Assembly: GCA_033557465.1 (NCBI GenBank)
Contig: CM066040.1
Coordinates: 329,176,297 to 329,240,296 of the forward strand
Length of the DNA: 64,000 nt
DNA from: Ichthyophis bannanicus
Lineage: Eukaryota; Chordata; Amphibia; Gymnophiona; Ichthyophiidae
Direction of reading: 5' to 3'
Shown: in pieces, positions 29,423 to 39,180 of the stretch
Layout of the letters: every line of letters begins with the position of its first letter
How positions within the stretch are numbered: position 1 is the stretch's first letter
Translations under genes and position numbers: made by a program
Notes under the pieces: model-generated
What the model was told of the DNA's origin: nothing
Databases searched by the model: none
What the model saw: only the letters and a program-made list of their open reading frames with translations

Positions 29423-30436
29423 TAGCCACAATGTTACAGTCTAGAAGGCATTCCACCTCGCTAGCGTACATTCGGGTATGGCGCGTCTTTGAAGCGTGGT
29501 GTGCGGAACGCGCACTTCGGCCTGGGCGAGCGTCCCTACCAGAGATACTAGCATTTCTTCAGTGTGGTCTAGAGAAAGGACTGGCTATTAGCACCCTAAA
29601 GGTACAGTTGGCGGCTATGGCCGTTAATAGAGGATCGGTTCAAGGGACGTCCCTCTCCGCTCATCCCGATGTTCTGCGATTTCTTAGAGCGGCTAAGCTC
29701 CTTCGGCCGCCGGTTAGGCCAGTCATACCCCCTTGGGATTTGAATTTGGTGGTGGAAGCTTTGACGGAGCCTCCCTTTGAACCATGTGCGTCAAGTAGTG
29801 TCCGGGAGTTGTCTTGGAAGACGGCCTTTTTGGTGGCGTTATGTTCGGCGAGGCGCATTTCGGATTTTACAAGCACTTTCGTGTAGGCAGCCGTTCCTTC
29901 AATTTTCAGCAGAAAAAGTGGTTTTGCGGCCGGTGCCGTCTTTTCTGCCTAAAGTAGTGTCCGCTTTTCACGTAAATCAGCCAGCCTCGCTTCCCACCTT
30001 CGCTGCGTCGGGGGCGGGTCAGCTCGATCGTTCTCTCCGAAAGTTGGACATGGGTCGTGTCCTCCGCCGTTACCTTAAGGAGACGGAATCTTTTCGTAAA
30101 TTGGATAGGTTGTTCATCCTGTTTGGGGGTCCGTCCAAGGGGAAGGCGGCCACTAAGGCCTCGATAGCTCGATGGGTGAAGCATGCTATTCGAGTGGCTT
30201 ACGAGTCTAGGGGCAAGTCGGTTCTGGTTGGGCTCCGTGCTCATTCTACCAGGGGTCAGGCTGCGTCGTGGGCGGAGTCGGCCTTGGTGCCGCCGGTGGA
30301 TATTTGTCGAGCGGCATCCTGGTCTTCCCTTCATACATTTACCCGACACTATCGTTTGGATGTGCAGGCACGGCAGGATGCGAGCGTGGGGGCCTCGACC
30401 ATTGTTGCGGGGCTCACAGGACCCTCCCAGGTTTAA
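28972..30436 (+). pseudogene. DIRS D tyrosine recombinase, one frameshift
   Basis: Overlaps the methyltransferase-like frame in -1. The N-domain is at 29400-29700 (STSLAYIRVWRVFEAWC, FLQCGLEKGLAISTLKVQLAAMA). The catalytic domain starts with PPFEPC, LSWKTAFLVALCSARRIS (~29860, Arg). Frame change near 29870-29890. It continues with LPKVVSAFHVNQ, FILFGG, RAHSTRGQAASW (His and Arg, ~30240) and the nucleophile in RHYRLD (~30350), with the stop at 30434-30436. All catalytic residues are present; the single shift would need correcting for activity. Role: integration of circular cDNA. Confidence 0.85.
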
Positions 30437-30454
30437 GTACTGCTTTGATACTAC

Positions 30455-30560
30455 CCTCATGTTCTGGACTGGTCCTGAGAGACGAATAGGAAGAAGAAAT
30501 TAGACCTTACCTGCTAATTGTCTTTCCTTGAGTTCTCTCCGGGCCAGTCCAGAACCCACC
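30455..30560 (+). repeat. Internal complementary region of DIRS D
   Basis: CTCATGTTCTGGACTGGTCC ... GAGAGACGAATAGG is the complement of the left end. ATTAGACCTTACCTGCTAAT ... CGGGCCAGTCCAGAAC is the complement of the right end (32530-32609). It sets the element ends at 25273 and 32609. Confidence 0.87.
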
Positions 30561-30833
30561 CCTTATATATATACAGTCAAACCTCGGTTTTCATGTTTAA
30601 TCCGTTCGAAAAAGTCTGACTAAAACCGAAACGTATGAAAACTGAAGCAATATTTACCATAAGAAATAATGTAAATCCAATTAATCTGTTCCAGACACCC
30701 AAAAATATTCACAAAAAATACATTTTATAGAGAATAACTATATTTTTACATACAGAAAACAATGAGAAATAAATATAAATATCTAATGAAATGGATAAAT
30801 GAACATTTAACATCACTGAAAGCAAGCTAAGTA

Positions 30834-31521
30834 CAGGGTGAGCCAGTCAAACCTGCATTTTTGAAAAGGGCGGGAGAGCCGTGAAAGTGGGCGGAGCGAG
30901 TTAGCAAGGTTACCATTGTGTCCCCCACAACTAAGCATTTCAGTCGCCATGGAGCAGTGGTCTAAACAACAACGTTCATTCGCAGTGAAAGCGTTTTACC
31001 AAGGTGGTAGTTATGCAGCCGCTCAGCGTCGTTTCCGGACGAATTTTCAAATTAATTGAAATAAGCCAGTGCCGTCTGTTAATTCAATCAAATTGTGGGT
31101 GACAAACTTTGAAGCAATTGGTGAAACGAGAAGCAGAAGGGGTGGCAGTGCAAGATCAGTGCGAACTCCCGCGAATATTGACCGCGTGAGAGTTGCTGTG
31201 GAAAGAAGCCCTCGGAGATCGGCGCGTCGACAGAGTGCTGCACTTGGCATGGCAAACACGAGCGTCCAAAGAATCTTGAGGTTAGATTTACACCATCACC
31301 CGTACAAAATTCAGGTTGTTCAGGCTATGAATGAAAACGATTTTGCATTTTTGTCTCAATCGGGAAGGACACCATCTTACTGGCGTTATTTTTAAACAGT
31401 GAATGTTGTTTCTTAAATGCTTTTTAATGTACATTAAGATAGTAACAATAAAATTTTGAAATATCCATCCGTTTATTTTTGACAGTCATTTCAAAAATGC
31501 AGGTTTGACTGACTCACCCTG
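30834..31521 (+). mobile_element. Small mariner-superfamily element nested in the Tigger-like element
   Basis: Long inverted termini CAGGGTGAGCCAGTCAAACC... (30834) and ...GGTTTGACTGACTCACCCTG (31521) agree over ~33 bp. TA dinucleotides flank both ends (30832-30833, 31522-31523). It is 688 bp with a partial transposase gene, so it is an internal-deletion derivative. Confidence 0.85.
30949..31395 (+). pseudogene. Truncated transposase (N-terminal helix-turn-helix region)
   Basis: ATG 30949 gives MEQWSKQQRSFAVKAFYQGG, a DUF4817-like helix-turn-helix start, then VPSVNSIKLWVTNFEAIGET, a second HTH (NIDRVRVAVERSPRRSARR ... LGMANTSVQRILRLDL) and HPYKIQVVQAMNE. It contains a TGA at 31057-31059 (probably from CGA) and ends at 31395 after an unrelated short tail. 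The DDE catalytic domain is deleted. The N-terminal region would have bound the inverted repeats. Confidence 0.75.
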
Positions 31522-31875
31522 TACAGTACTGTACAGTACAGTATGTTAGCATCTGGCCTTAGCCACCCCTGACAAGCTGCTGTGCCCAGCTCTTTTCGGA
31601 ATCACATTGGATTCAGCCCATTAAAATACCTTTACATTATCTGCTCAATGCTTCAGAATGGCAGAAAATCTTAATGATATAGCTTCAGATTTACCCTGCA
31701 AGAGAAAGAACTGCCTCCCACATTCATGCAACATCTCCTGCTTACGTTGACAGCTTTTCTTCCCTGCTACCTCTGAGCCTGAGGGGGCGCTCCAGAGAAC
31801 GGGCAGGTGGTGGACGAGATCGGGGCCTTCCTCTCCGCGCAATCCTTGCCTCTCTAACTCTGACCAGGCTCGAGG

Positions 31876-31930
31876 ATGTGTTTCATTTACGTGCTCAGCT
31901 GGCTTTCGCTTCTCATCACGCTGGCGATCG
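31876..31930 (+). other. Possible captured first exon: signal peptide with splice donor
   Basis: An ATG in fair context (CGAGGATGT) begins 18 codons that read as a classical signal peptide (short N-region, about 12 hydrophobic residues rich in Leu, Ile, Trp, Ser, then Ala-Ile-Gly). It is followed directly by a consensus donor GTGAGT at 31931-31936, leaving a phase-1 exon end, the usual phase after signal-peptide exons of secreted or immunoglobulin-type proteins. Upstream 31770-31875 is GC-rich. It lies in the non-repeat interior of the Tigger-like element. I do not recognise the gene, and it could be chance. Confidence 0.35.
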
Positions 31931-32046
31931 GTGAGTCCGGGGGGCAGTGCTGCCGGGACCGGGCGGGCGTTCTGGCAGTGTATACAGACCGGTGTGCAGC
32001 ACGAGGGTGTATGTATTTACAGTACTGTACTTTACGAAAACCGAGG

Positions 32047-32156
32047 CGATGTACGAGAACCGGGGCAAAATCTCAGTCAAAAAAGACGTTGAAAACCGAA
32101 GTGATGTATGAGAACCGGGACAAAATCTCAGTCACAAAAGACGTTGAAAACCGAAG
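32047..32156 (+). repeat. 55-bp tandem duplication near the Tigger-like 3' end
   Basis: Two adjacent units start GATGTACGAGAACCGGGGC (from 32047) and TGATGTATGAGAACCGGGAC (from 32102) and both end GACGTTGAAAACCGAAG. Subterminal repeats of this kind can be transposase-binding sites. Confidence 0.8.
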
Positions 32157-32439
32157 CGTATGAAAACCGGGGCAAATGAAAACCAAGGTTTGACTGTATT
32201 GCTATATTCTGTGAGCGGTCTGGGTATTTCGTTTTTTTTCAGTCATTAGTGTGCAGGTCAAAGAGCTCCTCTGTCTTGGAGGTTTTTCATTAAAAAAAAA
32301 AAAAAATAATAATTTAAAGACACGCCAAGAAACCTTCTGCGATACTCTTGCAAGTTTTTAATCGACCAGTTCTTAGTAGTAGACATAGGTTTTTTGTTTT
32401 ATTTTGGTGTCGGGGCTGTCTGCATTCCCTGCTTTGATA

Positions 32440-32609
32440 CCATAAGACTGGGTTCTGACACCAAGGGGGAGCTGGGTAACCTTGGCAACAAGAATCAGTT
32501 TTTCAGTCCTCAGCTGCTAGAGGAGGAAGATTGACTACCCTCATGTTCTGGACTGGCCCGGAGAGAACTCAAGGAAAGACAATTAGCAGGTAAGGTCTAA
32601 TTTCTTCTT
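32440..32609 (+). repeat. Right inverted terminal repeat of DIRS D
   Basis: Complement of 25273-25400 (GACTGGGTTCTGAC ... GAGGAAGATTGACTACCC ... ), ending in GGTAAGGTCTAATTTCTTC. The stretch 32197-32440 before it is A/T-rich with an A-run at 32292-32305 and no gene. Confidence 0.87.
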
Positions 32610-33104
32610 ATTACACGTTTTTGCTTCTGCAGCAAACTTCTTCTCAAATTCTCCCTTTGCCTGCCTTATAAATGCCTTGCATTTAACTTGCCAGTGCTTG
32701 TGCTGTTTCCAGTTTTCGTCATTTGGCTCTTTTTTCCATTTCCTGAAAGATGCTTTTTTGGCAACAGCACCCTCTCTGACCTCACCTTTAAACCATGCTG
32801 GCAGTTTTTTGGACTTCCTTCCACTTTTCTTAAAGCGTGGAATACAACCGGTCTGGGCTTCCAAGATAGTATTTTTCAACAACACCCATGCTTGATGTAA
32901 GTCTTTAACCTTTGCAACTGCTCCTTTTAGTTTTTTCTTAACTGTTTTCCTCATTTTATCATAGTCTCCCTTTCAAAAGTTAAAAGACTGTGGATTTTCT
33001 TACCATTCCTCCTCCACTAATTAAATCAAATCCAATCATGCTATGATCACTATTGCCAAGTGGCCCCAACACCCTTATCTCTTGCATAACACCCTTCTCT
33101 CTTG
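32610..33104 (-). pseudogene. CR1-C ORF2 linker between endonuclease and RT
   Basis: Minus-strand reading: MRKTVKKKLKGAVAKVKDLH (from 32954), LLKNTILEAQTGCIPRFKKS, KLPAWFKGEVREGAV and a basic helix to ~32620. It matches CR1-A at 14140-14520. At ~33104 it ends at the same point as CR1-A. A duplicated ACACCCTT(A/C)TCTCTTGCA word at 33068-33106 marks the junction with CR1-B. Confidence 0.8.
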
Positions 33105-33195
33105 CAACTGCCCCTTTTACCCATTTCTGCAGAGGTATTTAATGTTTCACTTACTGGGGGATCTCCAGGAACAAGCAGGAATGCAGTCTTCACAT

Positions 33196-33400
33196 ATTTA
33201 TTTATTTATTTAACAGGTTTTCTATACCGCTTTATCATTTCAATCAAAGCGGTTTACATTGAAACTTAAACTTAGATTACATTAAACAGGGACATTGATA
33301 ACTTGGATTTTTCTGAGGCAATGGAGGGTTTAGTGACTTGCCCAAGGCCACAAGGAGTGCTAGTTGGAATCGAACCCTGGTCTCTGGGGCTACTCCTGGT
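33196..33400 (-). repeat. CORE-SINE (tRNA head, CORE, L2-like tail) in the DIRS E terminal repeat
   Basis: On the minus strand, a head with AGGGTTCGATTCC (RNA polymerase III B box, ~33366-33380) is followed by CCTTGGGCAAGTCACTAAAC ... ATTGCCTCAG (MIR/CORE-like domain) and a tail with AAAGCGGTATAGAAAACCTG and (AAAT)n at 33196-33215. The tail is shared with the L2 LINEs here, which would supply reverse transcriptase. Confidence 0.85.
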
Positions 33401-33889
33401 CCCCGACGAAGCCGTGTGGGATTGCTCCCCAGCATTCAATAGGAAAGCCTTTGGGAGCACTCCTCTGCATCTGCATACCTGCTTTCCCACCTTCCCAACT
33501 TCTGTCCTCAGTTCTTCGTTTTCCACAGAGCTAATAGGACGCACTGTTCTTTCACTGATGAAAACCTCTCCATTTTGGTGCCCTTTGGGATATGTGATGC
33601 CTTTTTGCTTTCCCATCGAGTCTGGTACCTCGAGTCAGACACCGATCCCGATATTTTTTTTATTTTCATTTTTTTCTTTTTCTTTTCTATTGATTTTCAC
33701 CACAGTTCTCACTGTTGTCCTAGGCCTCTAGGCTACCATAGCCTTGTCTTCAGAGACAATTTTTTCAGGCTTGAAAAAAAGAGTCGGTGGTTTTTAAAAA
33801 TGTATCTAGTGTGCCAGTACCATTTCAGCCACTGTTAAACATGATTGGTGTTTAAAATATTTGGGTTTTGACCATGAACCCACTTCTTG

Positions 33890-35480
33890 TCTTTTGTGTC
33901 AAAAAATGACAAAGAAAATCCTCAAGAACTGAGCCAGGCAGTTTGGATCGTTATTTGCCTTGGACTCGGTTTTCAGTGGCTTCCACTTCATCGAGGGCAT
34001 TGGCCTCTCATGAGTCTCAGGCTTCTTCAAAGTCCAAACACAGAAGTAAGTCTAAATCTGTGGCCGTTTCCAAATCTTCGGCATCGAAGGCCGATTCTAA
34101 TGCCCAAGAAAAGTTTCAACATAAGCGTCATAACTCCTCTAGAGGTGCTTCCGATGCAGATCGGCCAGCCAAACAGCCCCAGCGGTATCAACCTCCAGAG
34201 AGCTCCTTGTTCTGGGAAGATGGCTCAGAGCACTGTACATGATTCCAGCCAGACATCTGCCATCTCTCTGGACCAGCGTATGAGGCTCTTGGATGGAGTT
34301 TGGCAGCACTCCTGGTAGCCTCGGTACCTGTAACATCGAGAACTTCAGGAATTCAGGCTTCTGTTCCGAGTCTATAGCTGAGCACCATATCGGCCTCGAT
34401 ACCGGCCCTCAAGTCTGCATCATCGGAGCACCCGAGGCGATTCCTCAGTTGGAACTGGTCAGTGCCCCCGGTATCCAACAGACGTATGCTTTCATTCCTT
34501 TCGGTTCTGATACCTCAGAGTTTCAGTATCAGCATCGACCGTCAACTTCAGGAAGCATCGAGGTCAAAGCCATGATTGCTAATACTTTGACGGTAGCCTC
34601 GGAAAGGAACAGAGGGTTGAGAAATTGGAGATACTCCAGTACTCTCTAACGCCCAAAGAGGCTGCTACCTTGCCGGAGCATCATATTCTTCAGGACCTTA
34701 TGCCCCATGTATGGGAAGGCCCGCTCACAGTTCGTTCTGTTAGCAAGAGACTCAATACCATGTACTGTGGGCTAGAGTGCCCAGGTGTCCAAAAACCTCA
34801 GCTTCCCCACCACTCAATGGTGATGGAATTGGCGATGCACTGAATAAAGAGCTACAAAAGCTATTCATCCATGTCTCCCTCGATGCCTTTGGGCGTTGAA
34901 GTTTCCAAGCATGTATGTTAGCCTCCAGGATCAACTCTTACATGCTTTACATGGACATGTTTCTGAAGAATGTCACCAGGGATCTGGATACTTTCACCCC
35001 CCTACTTCCAGTGGATAAAGAGGGTGCATTCCAGACCCTCATTAAGCATGGTCTGAACACTTCTAAGTTTCTTACCAGGGTTGCTTTTGATGCCTTTGAG
35101 TGCATCAGCAGAATTTCATCAATCTGCATTGGGGCTCGCAGAATGGCCTGGTTACTGACCTCAGACCTCGAGTAATGGGACCAGGATAAACTGTTCAATA
35201 TCGCATGTACTGAAAAAAATCTTTTTGGCAAGGATTGGAGGGAAAAAGCAGAGGAGATTGAAACAGATGATCTCACCCTAAAACACCTTTCTCAGGAAGA
35301 CAGCTGACCCATCCAAAAGGCTTCCCAAGAAGTATTTTTATTCTAAAAAGAAGAGATACTATCCTTCTTACCTGCCTTATGCTGCCTGTCAACCTCAGCA
35401 GAGGCAGCAGGGTCCTCGCCAATCTAAAAAAACCTCCTAAACCTCAACCAGCTGCACAGGTACAGCCTGCACCTGGTTTT
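33890..35480 (+). pseudogene. DIRS E gag remnant
   Basis: Frames change repeatedly. 33940-34240 encodes a Ser/Lys-rich part (SSRALASHESQASSKSKHRSKSKS). 34625-34845 (LQYSLTPKEAATLPEHHILQDLMPHVWEGPL) and 34915-35175 (MLASRINSYMLYMDMFLKNVT ... RVAFDAFECISRISS) match the DIRS A capsid-like region at 6040-6580. Stops at 34842-34844 and 35173-35175 disrupt it. Confidence 0.75.
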
Positions 35481-36220
35481 TGACTCCTTCCTAGAGAGCA
35501 TTGCAGGCAGATTGTCCAAAGGGGTTATTAGCTTCACTTCAAAACCTTACACTCCACCTGCTTCACAGGGCATTATCCTATACAACCCCTTCACATCACC
35601 CTCTTACAACAAGAAGTGCCACCTTGTTGTCCCAGGGTATCATAGAAAGAGCTGCTCCTCCTCAAGAAAAGTTGGGCTTCTACTCCCCATACTTTCTCAT
35701 TTCAAAGAAAAGAGGAGGCTTCAGGCCCATCTTAGATCTCAGAGACCTAAGCAAGTTCTTGGTCTGAGAAAAATTTAAAATGATCTCCCAAGGAACTCTT
35801 CTGTCATACCTCTAGAGACATGATTGCCTCTGTTCCGTAGACCTAAAAGAGGCATACACACATTTACCGATACATCCCTTGCACAGACAGTATCTGTGCT
35901 TCATTTATTTAGTCATTCTTTTATACCACATTTCCTAGGATCAATGCGGTTTACAGAGAACCAAAATTTTAACGATACATGGAACAATTTTACAAGAACT
36001 GGATTACTGAAACATGTTAGGTAAAACAGAAAACAAGGTAACTATATACATATTAAGCCGTATCCTTCATCTGCACAAATGGACCTTGCATTAAGAGACG
36101 ATTGCTCAGATCTTTCAAACATGAGATACCCCACTCATAGATCTCTTTGCCACGCCACAAAACACGCAACTTCCTCACTTCTGCTCTAGGGTTGTCTCTA
36201 CACTGACAGGCCCCAGACAC
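35481..36220 (+). pseudogene. DIRS E RT remnant joined to methyltransferase-like segment
   Basis: 35501-35767 gives the RT fingers (KLGFYSPYFLISKKRGGFRPILDLRDLSKFLV), ending in TGA, and a further piece reaches the ..VDLKEAY region near 35845. A SINE fragment follows, and beyond it (36085-36190) comes the IAQIFQT / PLIDLFATPQNTQLPHFCS segment that lies after RNase H in DIRS A. Palm, YLDD and all of RNase H (~900 bp) are gone. Confidence 0.75.
35903..36055 (-). repeat. CORE-SINE or L2 3' fragment
   Basis: TTTATTTAGTCATTCTTTTATACCAC and GATCAATGCGGTTTACAGAG on the plus strand correspond to the common L2/SINE tail in reverse. The insertion falls at the RT deletion of DIRS E. Confidence 0.6.
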
Positions 36221-36498
36221 CTTCCTTCTCCAGTGGGGACAGGGGCTGATCTATGCATTCCCAACCATCCCCTTGATACCCAAGATGCTATTCAAGCTAC
36301 AGGCTGACAAGGACTCGATGATTCTTAGAACTTTCTTTTAGCCTGTCATCCATGGTTTCCTCTGTTTCTTCGCCTTGCACAGACTCAGCCCCTCTGCCTG
36401 GGATATGCACCTGACCACCTCTCTCAGGACCATGGGATGCTCCCCATCACAATCTTTACTCCCTATGCCTGACAGCATGGCTGCTGAAAGGCTAGTGC

Positions 36499-37676
36499 TT
36501 GCCAACCTTGACCTGTCACAGGGTCAAGGATATTCTCCTTGCATCACATAAAGATTCCACCAGGCGATCTTATACATTCAAATGGCATAGGTTTGCCCTT
36601 TGGTACTCCCAAAAGGACCTTGACCCCTTTTCTTACCCGGTGGAGTCGCTTCAGCAATATCTCCTCCACTTATCCTTGACAGGTCTTAAGACTAACTCTA
36701 TGAGAGTTCACCTTAGTGCCATTGCAGCCTCTCTCAGACCAATGGATGGACAGCCTACCTCCTCACACCCCTTAGTAGCACGTTTTATGTGGGGTCTCCT
36801 GCTATCCAAATCACCCATTACTCCACTTATCCTTGACAGGTCTTAAGACTAACTCTGTGAGAGTTCACCTTAGTGCCATTGCAGCCTCTCTCAGACCAAT
36901 GGATGGACAGCCTACCTCCTCACATCCCTTAGTAGCACATTTTATGTGGGGTCTCCTGCTATCCAAATCACCCATTAAGCCCCCTTCAGTGGCCTGGGAT
37001 CTGAATGTGGTTCTGGCTCAACCTCTAAAGCCATCTTTTGAACCTTTGGCCACCACTTCACTGAAGTTTCTATCTTGGAAGGACATCTTTCTTATTGCCC
37101 TTGCTTCAGCTCGCTGCATCAGCAAGCTCTAGTGGCAAATCTACCCTATACTCTGTTCCTCCATGAACCCATCTGCATTTCCTCCCAAAGGTGGTTTCCT
37201 CCTTCCATCTAAAGCAGTCGGTAATCCTCCTGACCTTCTTCCCTAGACCACATGCTTCTCGGGCTGAAGCAGCACTACACACCTTAGACGGCAAGTGAGC
37301 GTTGGCCTATTATTTGGATATAACTAAAGATCACAAAAGATCCTCTCAGTTATTCATCTCCTTTGATTCTAGTCACCTGAGTCTACCGGTGACAAAGCGT
37401 ACTTTATCTAAATGGATAGCAGATTGTATCTCTTTTGCTTATGCACAAGTAGGACTCTTATTGGAGGGTCATGTCACTGCTTACAATGAGCAGGCTATGG
37501 CAACATCCGTAGCTAATCTCTGTTCAGTATTCATTGAAGACATCTGCCGGGCATCTATTTGTTCCTCCATTCATATTTTTGCTGTTCACTATTGTCTGGA
37601 CAGAGACTCCCATCGGGATGCTGTCTTTGGCCAGGGCATACTCCAGCACTTCTTTGGGACTTACTCAACTCCTACC
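36499..37676 (+). pseudogene. DIRS E tyrosine recombinase, duplicated and mutated
   Basis: N-domain at 36499-36846 (DSTRRSYTFKWHRFALWYSQ, LLHLSLTGLKTNS), then a repeated block, then PSFEPLATTSLKFLSWKDIFLIALASARCIS (~37035-37125, Arg kept). 37302-37676 has RSSQLFISFDSSHL, a VTAYNEQAMATS block in which the Arg of H-x-x-R is Gln and the catalytic His is Tyr-flanked (YNEQ), and VHYCLD with the Tyr kept. Frameshifts near 36820 and 37130 and the lost catalytic residues make it inactive. Confidence 0.8.
36664..36977 (+). repeat. 157-bp tandem duplication inside the DIRS E recombinase
   Basis: 36664-36820 is repeated at 36821-36977 with a handful of substitutions. Both start CTCCACTTATCCTTGACAGG or its equivalent. 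157 is not a multiple of three, so the duplication shifts the frame. Confidence 0.88.
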
Positions 37677-37849
37677 CTCTGTCCCTTACTTCTACAAGAT
37701 ACTATATTATCATCAGGGGAGTATCGGTTTAGGAATAGAGTCCAGTAGCCCACAACTCTTCCAAACTCATCGGTTACGGTTTTTTGCCTCAGGGATAGTA
37801 CTACTCTCCCCTCCACACCAATCTAGTATCTGGGAGCTAGTGAATCCCA

Positions 37850-37955
37850 TACGTGAAGACTGCATTCCTGCTTGTTCCTGGAGATAGTATAGTTACTCAC
37901 CTGTAACAGGTGATCTCTGAGAACAGCAGGAATCAGTCTTCACAACCCGCCCTCC
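37850..37955 (+). repeat. Internal complementary region of DIRS E
   Basis: CATACGTGAAGACTGCATTC ... CTTGTTCCTGGAGAT (complement of the left end) joined to ACCTGTAACAGGTGATCTCTG ... CAGTCTTCACAA (complement of the right end). Confidence 0.85.
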
Positions 37956-37989
37956 TCCCCTAGAAGTTGTAGGGTTCTTTTTGTCTTTC

Positions 37990-38197
37990 TTCTTCTTGTC
38001 AGCTACAAACTCAACTGAGGACAGAAGTTGGGAAGATGGGAAGGCTGGCACGCAGATGCAGAGGAATGCTCCAAAATGCTTTCCTATGGGATACTGGGGA
38101 ACATTCTCACGCAGGCTCTGTCAATGATGTCACCCATATGTGAAGACTGATTCCAGCTGTTCTCGGAGATCACCTGTTAAAGTTGAATAACTATGCT
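37990..38197 (+). repeat. Right inverted terminal repeat of DIRS E
   Basis: From CAACTGAGGACAGAAGTTGG to the outer end; it pairs with 33400-33510, the part of the left repeat beyond the SINE insertion (GGGAGCACTCCTCTGCATCTGC and onward). Confidence 0.82.
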
Positions 38198-38239
38198 CTT
38201 TCACTTACCTGTGGGCTTTCTTCATCCATCCCCAACGAA

Positions 38240-39180
38240 TCTAGTTTAAAGCCCTCTTCAGTTGGTTAGCCAGTCTGCTGCTGAAGACACTTCGACCTCT
38301 CTTGGACAGATGGACATCATCTCTGCTCTGCAGCCCTTGGAACATCATCCCATGGTCCAGGCAACCAAAACTCTCTCGATGACACTATCCATTCAGCCAT
38401 GCATTCATCTCCAGGATGCAAGCTTCTCTGCCTCAGCCTTTACCCTCAACAGGGAGGAATGAAGAGAATGCTGCTTGTGCACCAGTCTGCCTCACCCTCT
38501 GTTCTAGAGCCATGAAGTCACTTTTGATACACTCAGAGGGATACCTGGTATTATCATTTGTGCCAACATGGATGAGCAACATCGGATAATAGTCGGTAGG
38601 CTTAATGAGTCTTGGCAAACTCTCCGTAATATCTCAGAGTTTGGCAGCTGGTAGATAGCACACCTCTCTGGACATCAAGTCTGGTCAGCAGATGGACGCT
38701 TCAGTACCCATCAGAAGAAAGTCACCAACCACCACTACCCTTTGCTTCCTTGTGTTCACTGATTCTGCAACTTTGGGGTGCATGAGCTCGGGTTTTTCTC
38801 TTTTCTGGGAAGCTTTCACCTCCTCCAATTCCAGGACTGCATACTGGTTCTTCAATTCAAGGGCTAGAGGAGTTGGAGTGTTGATTTTGCAGGCTCTGGT
38901 GACTCATGTCCAACTTTCTTCATTCTGCACCCTTCCATCCTCACCTCTGTCAGAGAGCTCGGATGTTTCAAGAAGCATCTCATCAATGTACTTCTCGCTG
39001 TCTCAAATGCTTCTCAGCTAGCCACCTCTTCTCTGAGCTGCTCAACTTGTTTCATGAGGGCTGAAGCTTGCAGGTATCTTGCAAATGGAACCGGTCCTTC
39101 AACAGGCATCGGGCTCTCTGGACAGCTGTAATGGGCTACAGCTTTGGCAATTCAAATTTTCCCAGCAATTGTTCAGTTGG
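38240..39180 (-). pseudogene. CR1-B ORF1: coiled coil plus esterase, decayed
   Basis: Minus-strand homologue of 838-1782. LIKPTDYYPMLLIHVGTND is at 38560-38605 and the GDFLL-type GDSL block near 38720. The C-terminal IHLSK-type block is near 38310. Several stops and indels. It is useful because it shows the sense codon at the CR1-Z nonsense site. 5' UTR-like sequence follows to 39312 without the ~300-bp repeats. Confidence 0.8.

Larger units (their letters stand above)
30574..32196. mobile_element. Tigger/pogo-like DNA transposon, non-autonomous, with nested element
   Basis: Terminal inverted repeats CAGTCAAACCTCGGTTTTCA (30574) and its near-complement ending AACCAAGGTTTGACTG (32196), with TA on both outer sides (30572-30573, 32197-32198), identify a Tc1/mariner-superfamily element. 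No DDE transposase is visible. The interior holds a nested transposon, ~490 bp of unrelated GC-richer sequence (31540-32030) and a 55-bp tandem repeat. It sits in DIRS D between internal region and right repeat. Confidence 0.82.
25273..32609 (+). mobile_element. DIRS-type element D (large, lightly damaged)
   Basis: Inverted terminal repeats (25273-25400 and ~32440-32609), internal complementary region (30455-30560), and gag, RT/RNase H/methyltransferase-like and recombinase frames. It interrupts CR1-C with no target duplication. A Tigger-like transposon (30574-32196) sits between the internal region and the right terminal repeat and accounts for 1.6 kb of the 7.3 kb. Lesions are few: one stop in gag, one frameshift in RNase H and one in the recombinase. 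The codons are GC-richer than in DIRS A. Confidence 0.9.
24144..33104 (-). mobile_element. CR1 LINE, 5'-truncated (CR1-C), split by DIRS D
   Basis: The 3' end with AAGAACATAAG is at 24144-24156. The RT region runs to 25272, and the RT-endonuclease linker resumes at 32610 beyond DIRS D and ends at ~33104. It inserted into CR1-B. Sequence is close to CR1-A, including the same 5' break after CACCCTTATCTCTTGCA. Confidence 0.82.
33161..38197 (+). mobile_element. DIRS-type element E (A-like subfamily), decayed
   Basis: The left end ATCTCCAGGAACAAGCAGGA (33161) and the right end ATCACCTGTTAAAGTTGAATAACTATGCT (38197) match DIRS A. The internal complementary region is at ~37850-37955. Gag, RT and recombinase remnants are in plus orientation. 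It interrupts CR1-B within a repeated CACTTACCTGGGGG word. RT palm and RNase H are deleted, two CORE-SINEs are inserted, and the recombinase has a tandem duplication. Confidence 0.87.

Noticed and set aside
31876..32163. 95-codon frame taken as a small secreted protein
   Set aside because: Sequence after the GTGAGT donor reads into transposon repeats; only the possible exon up to 31930 is worth keeping.
33360..33385. tRNA gene suggested by a GGTTCGATTCC box
   Set aside because: No cloverleaf or A box; it is the head of a CORE-SINE.
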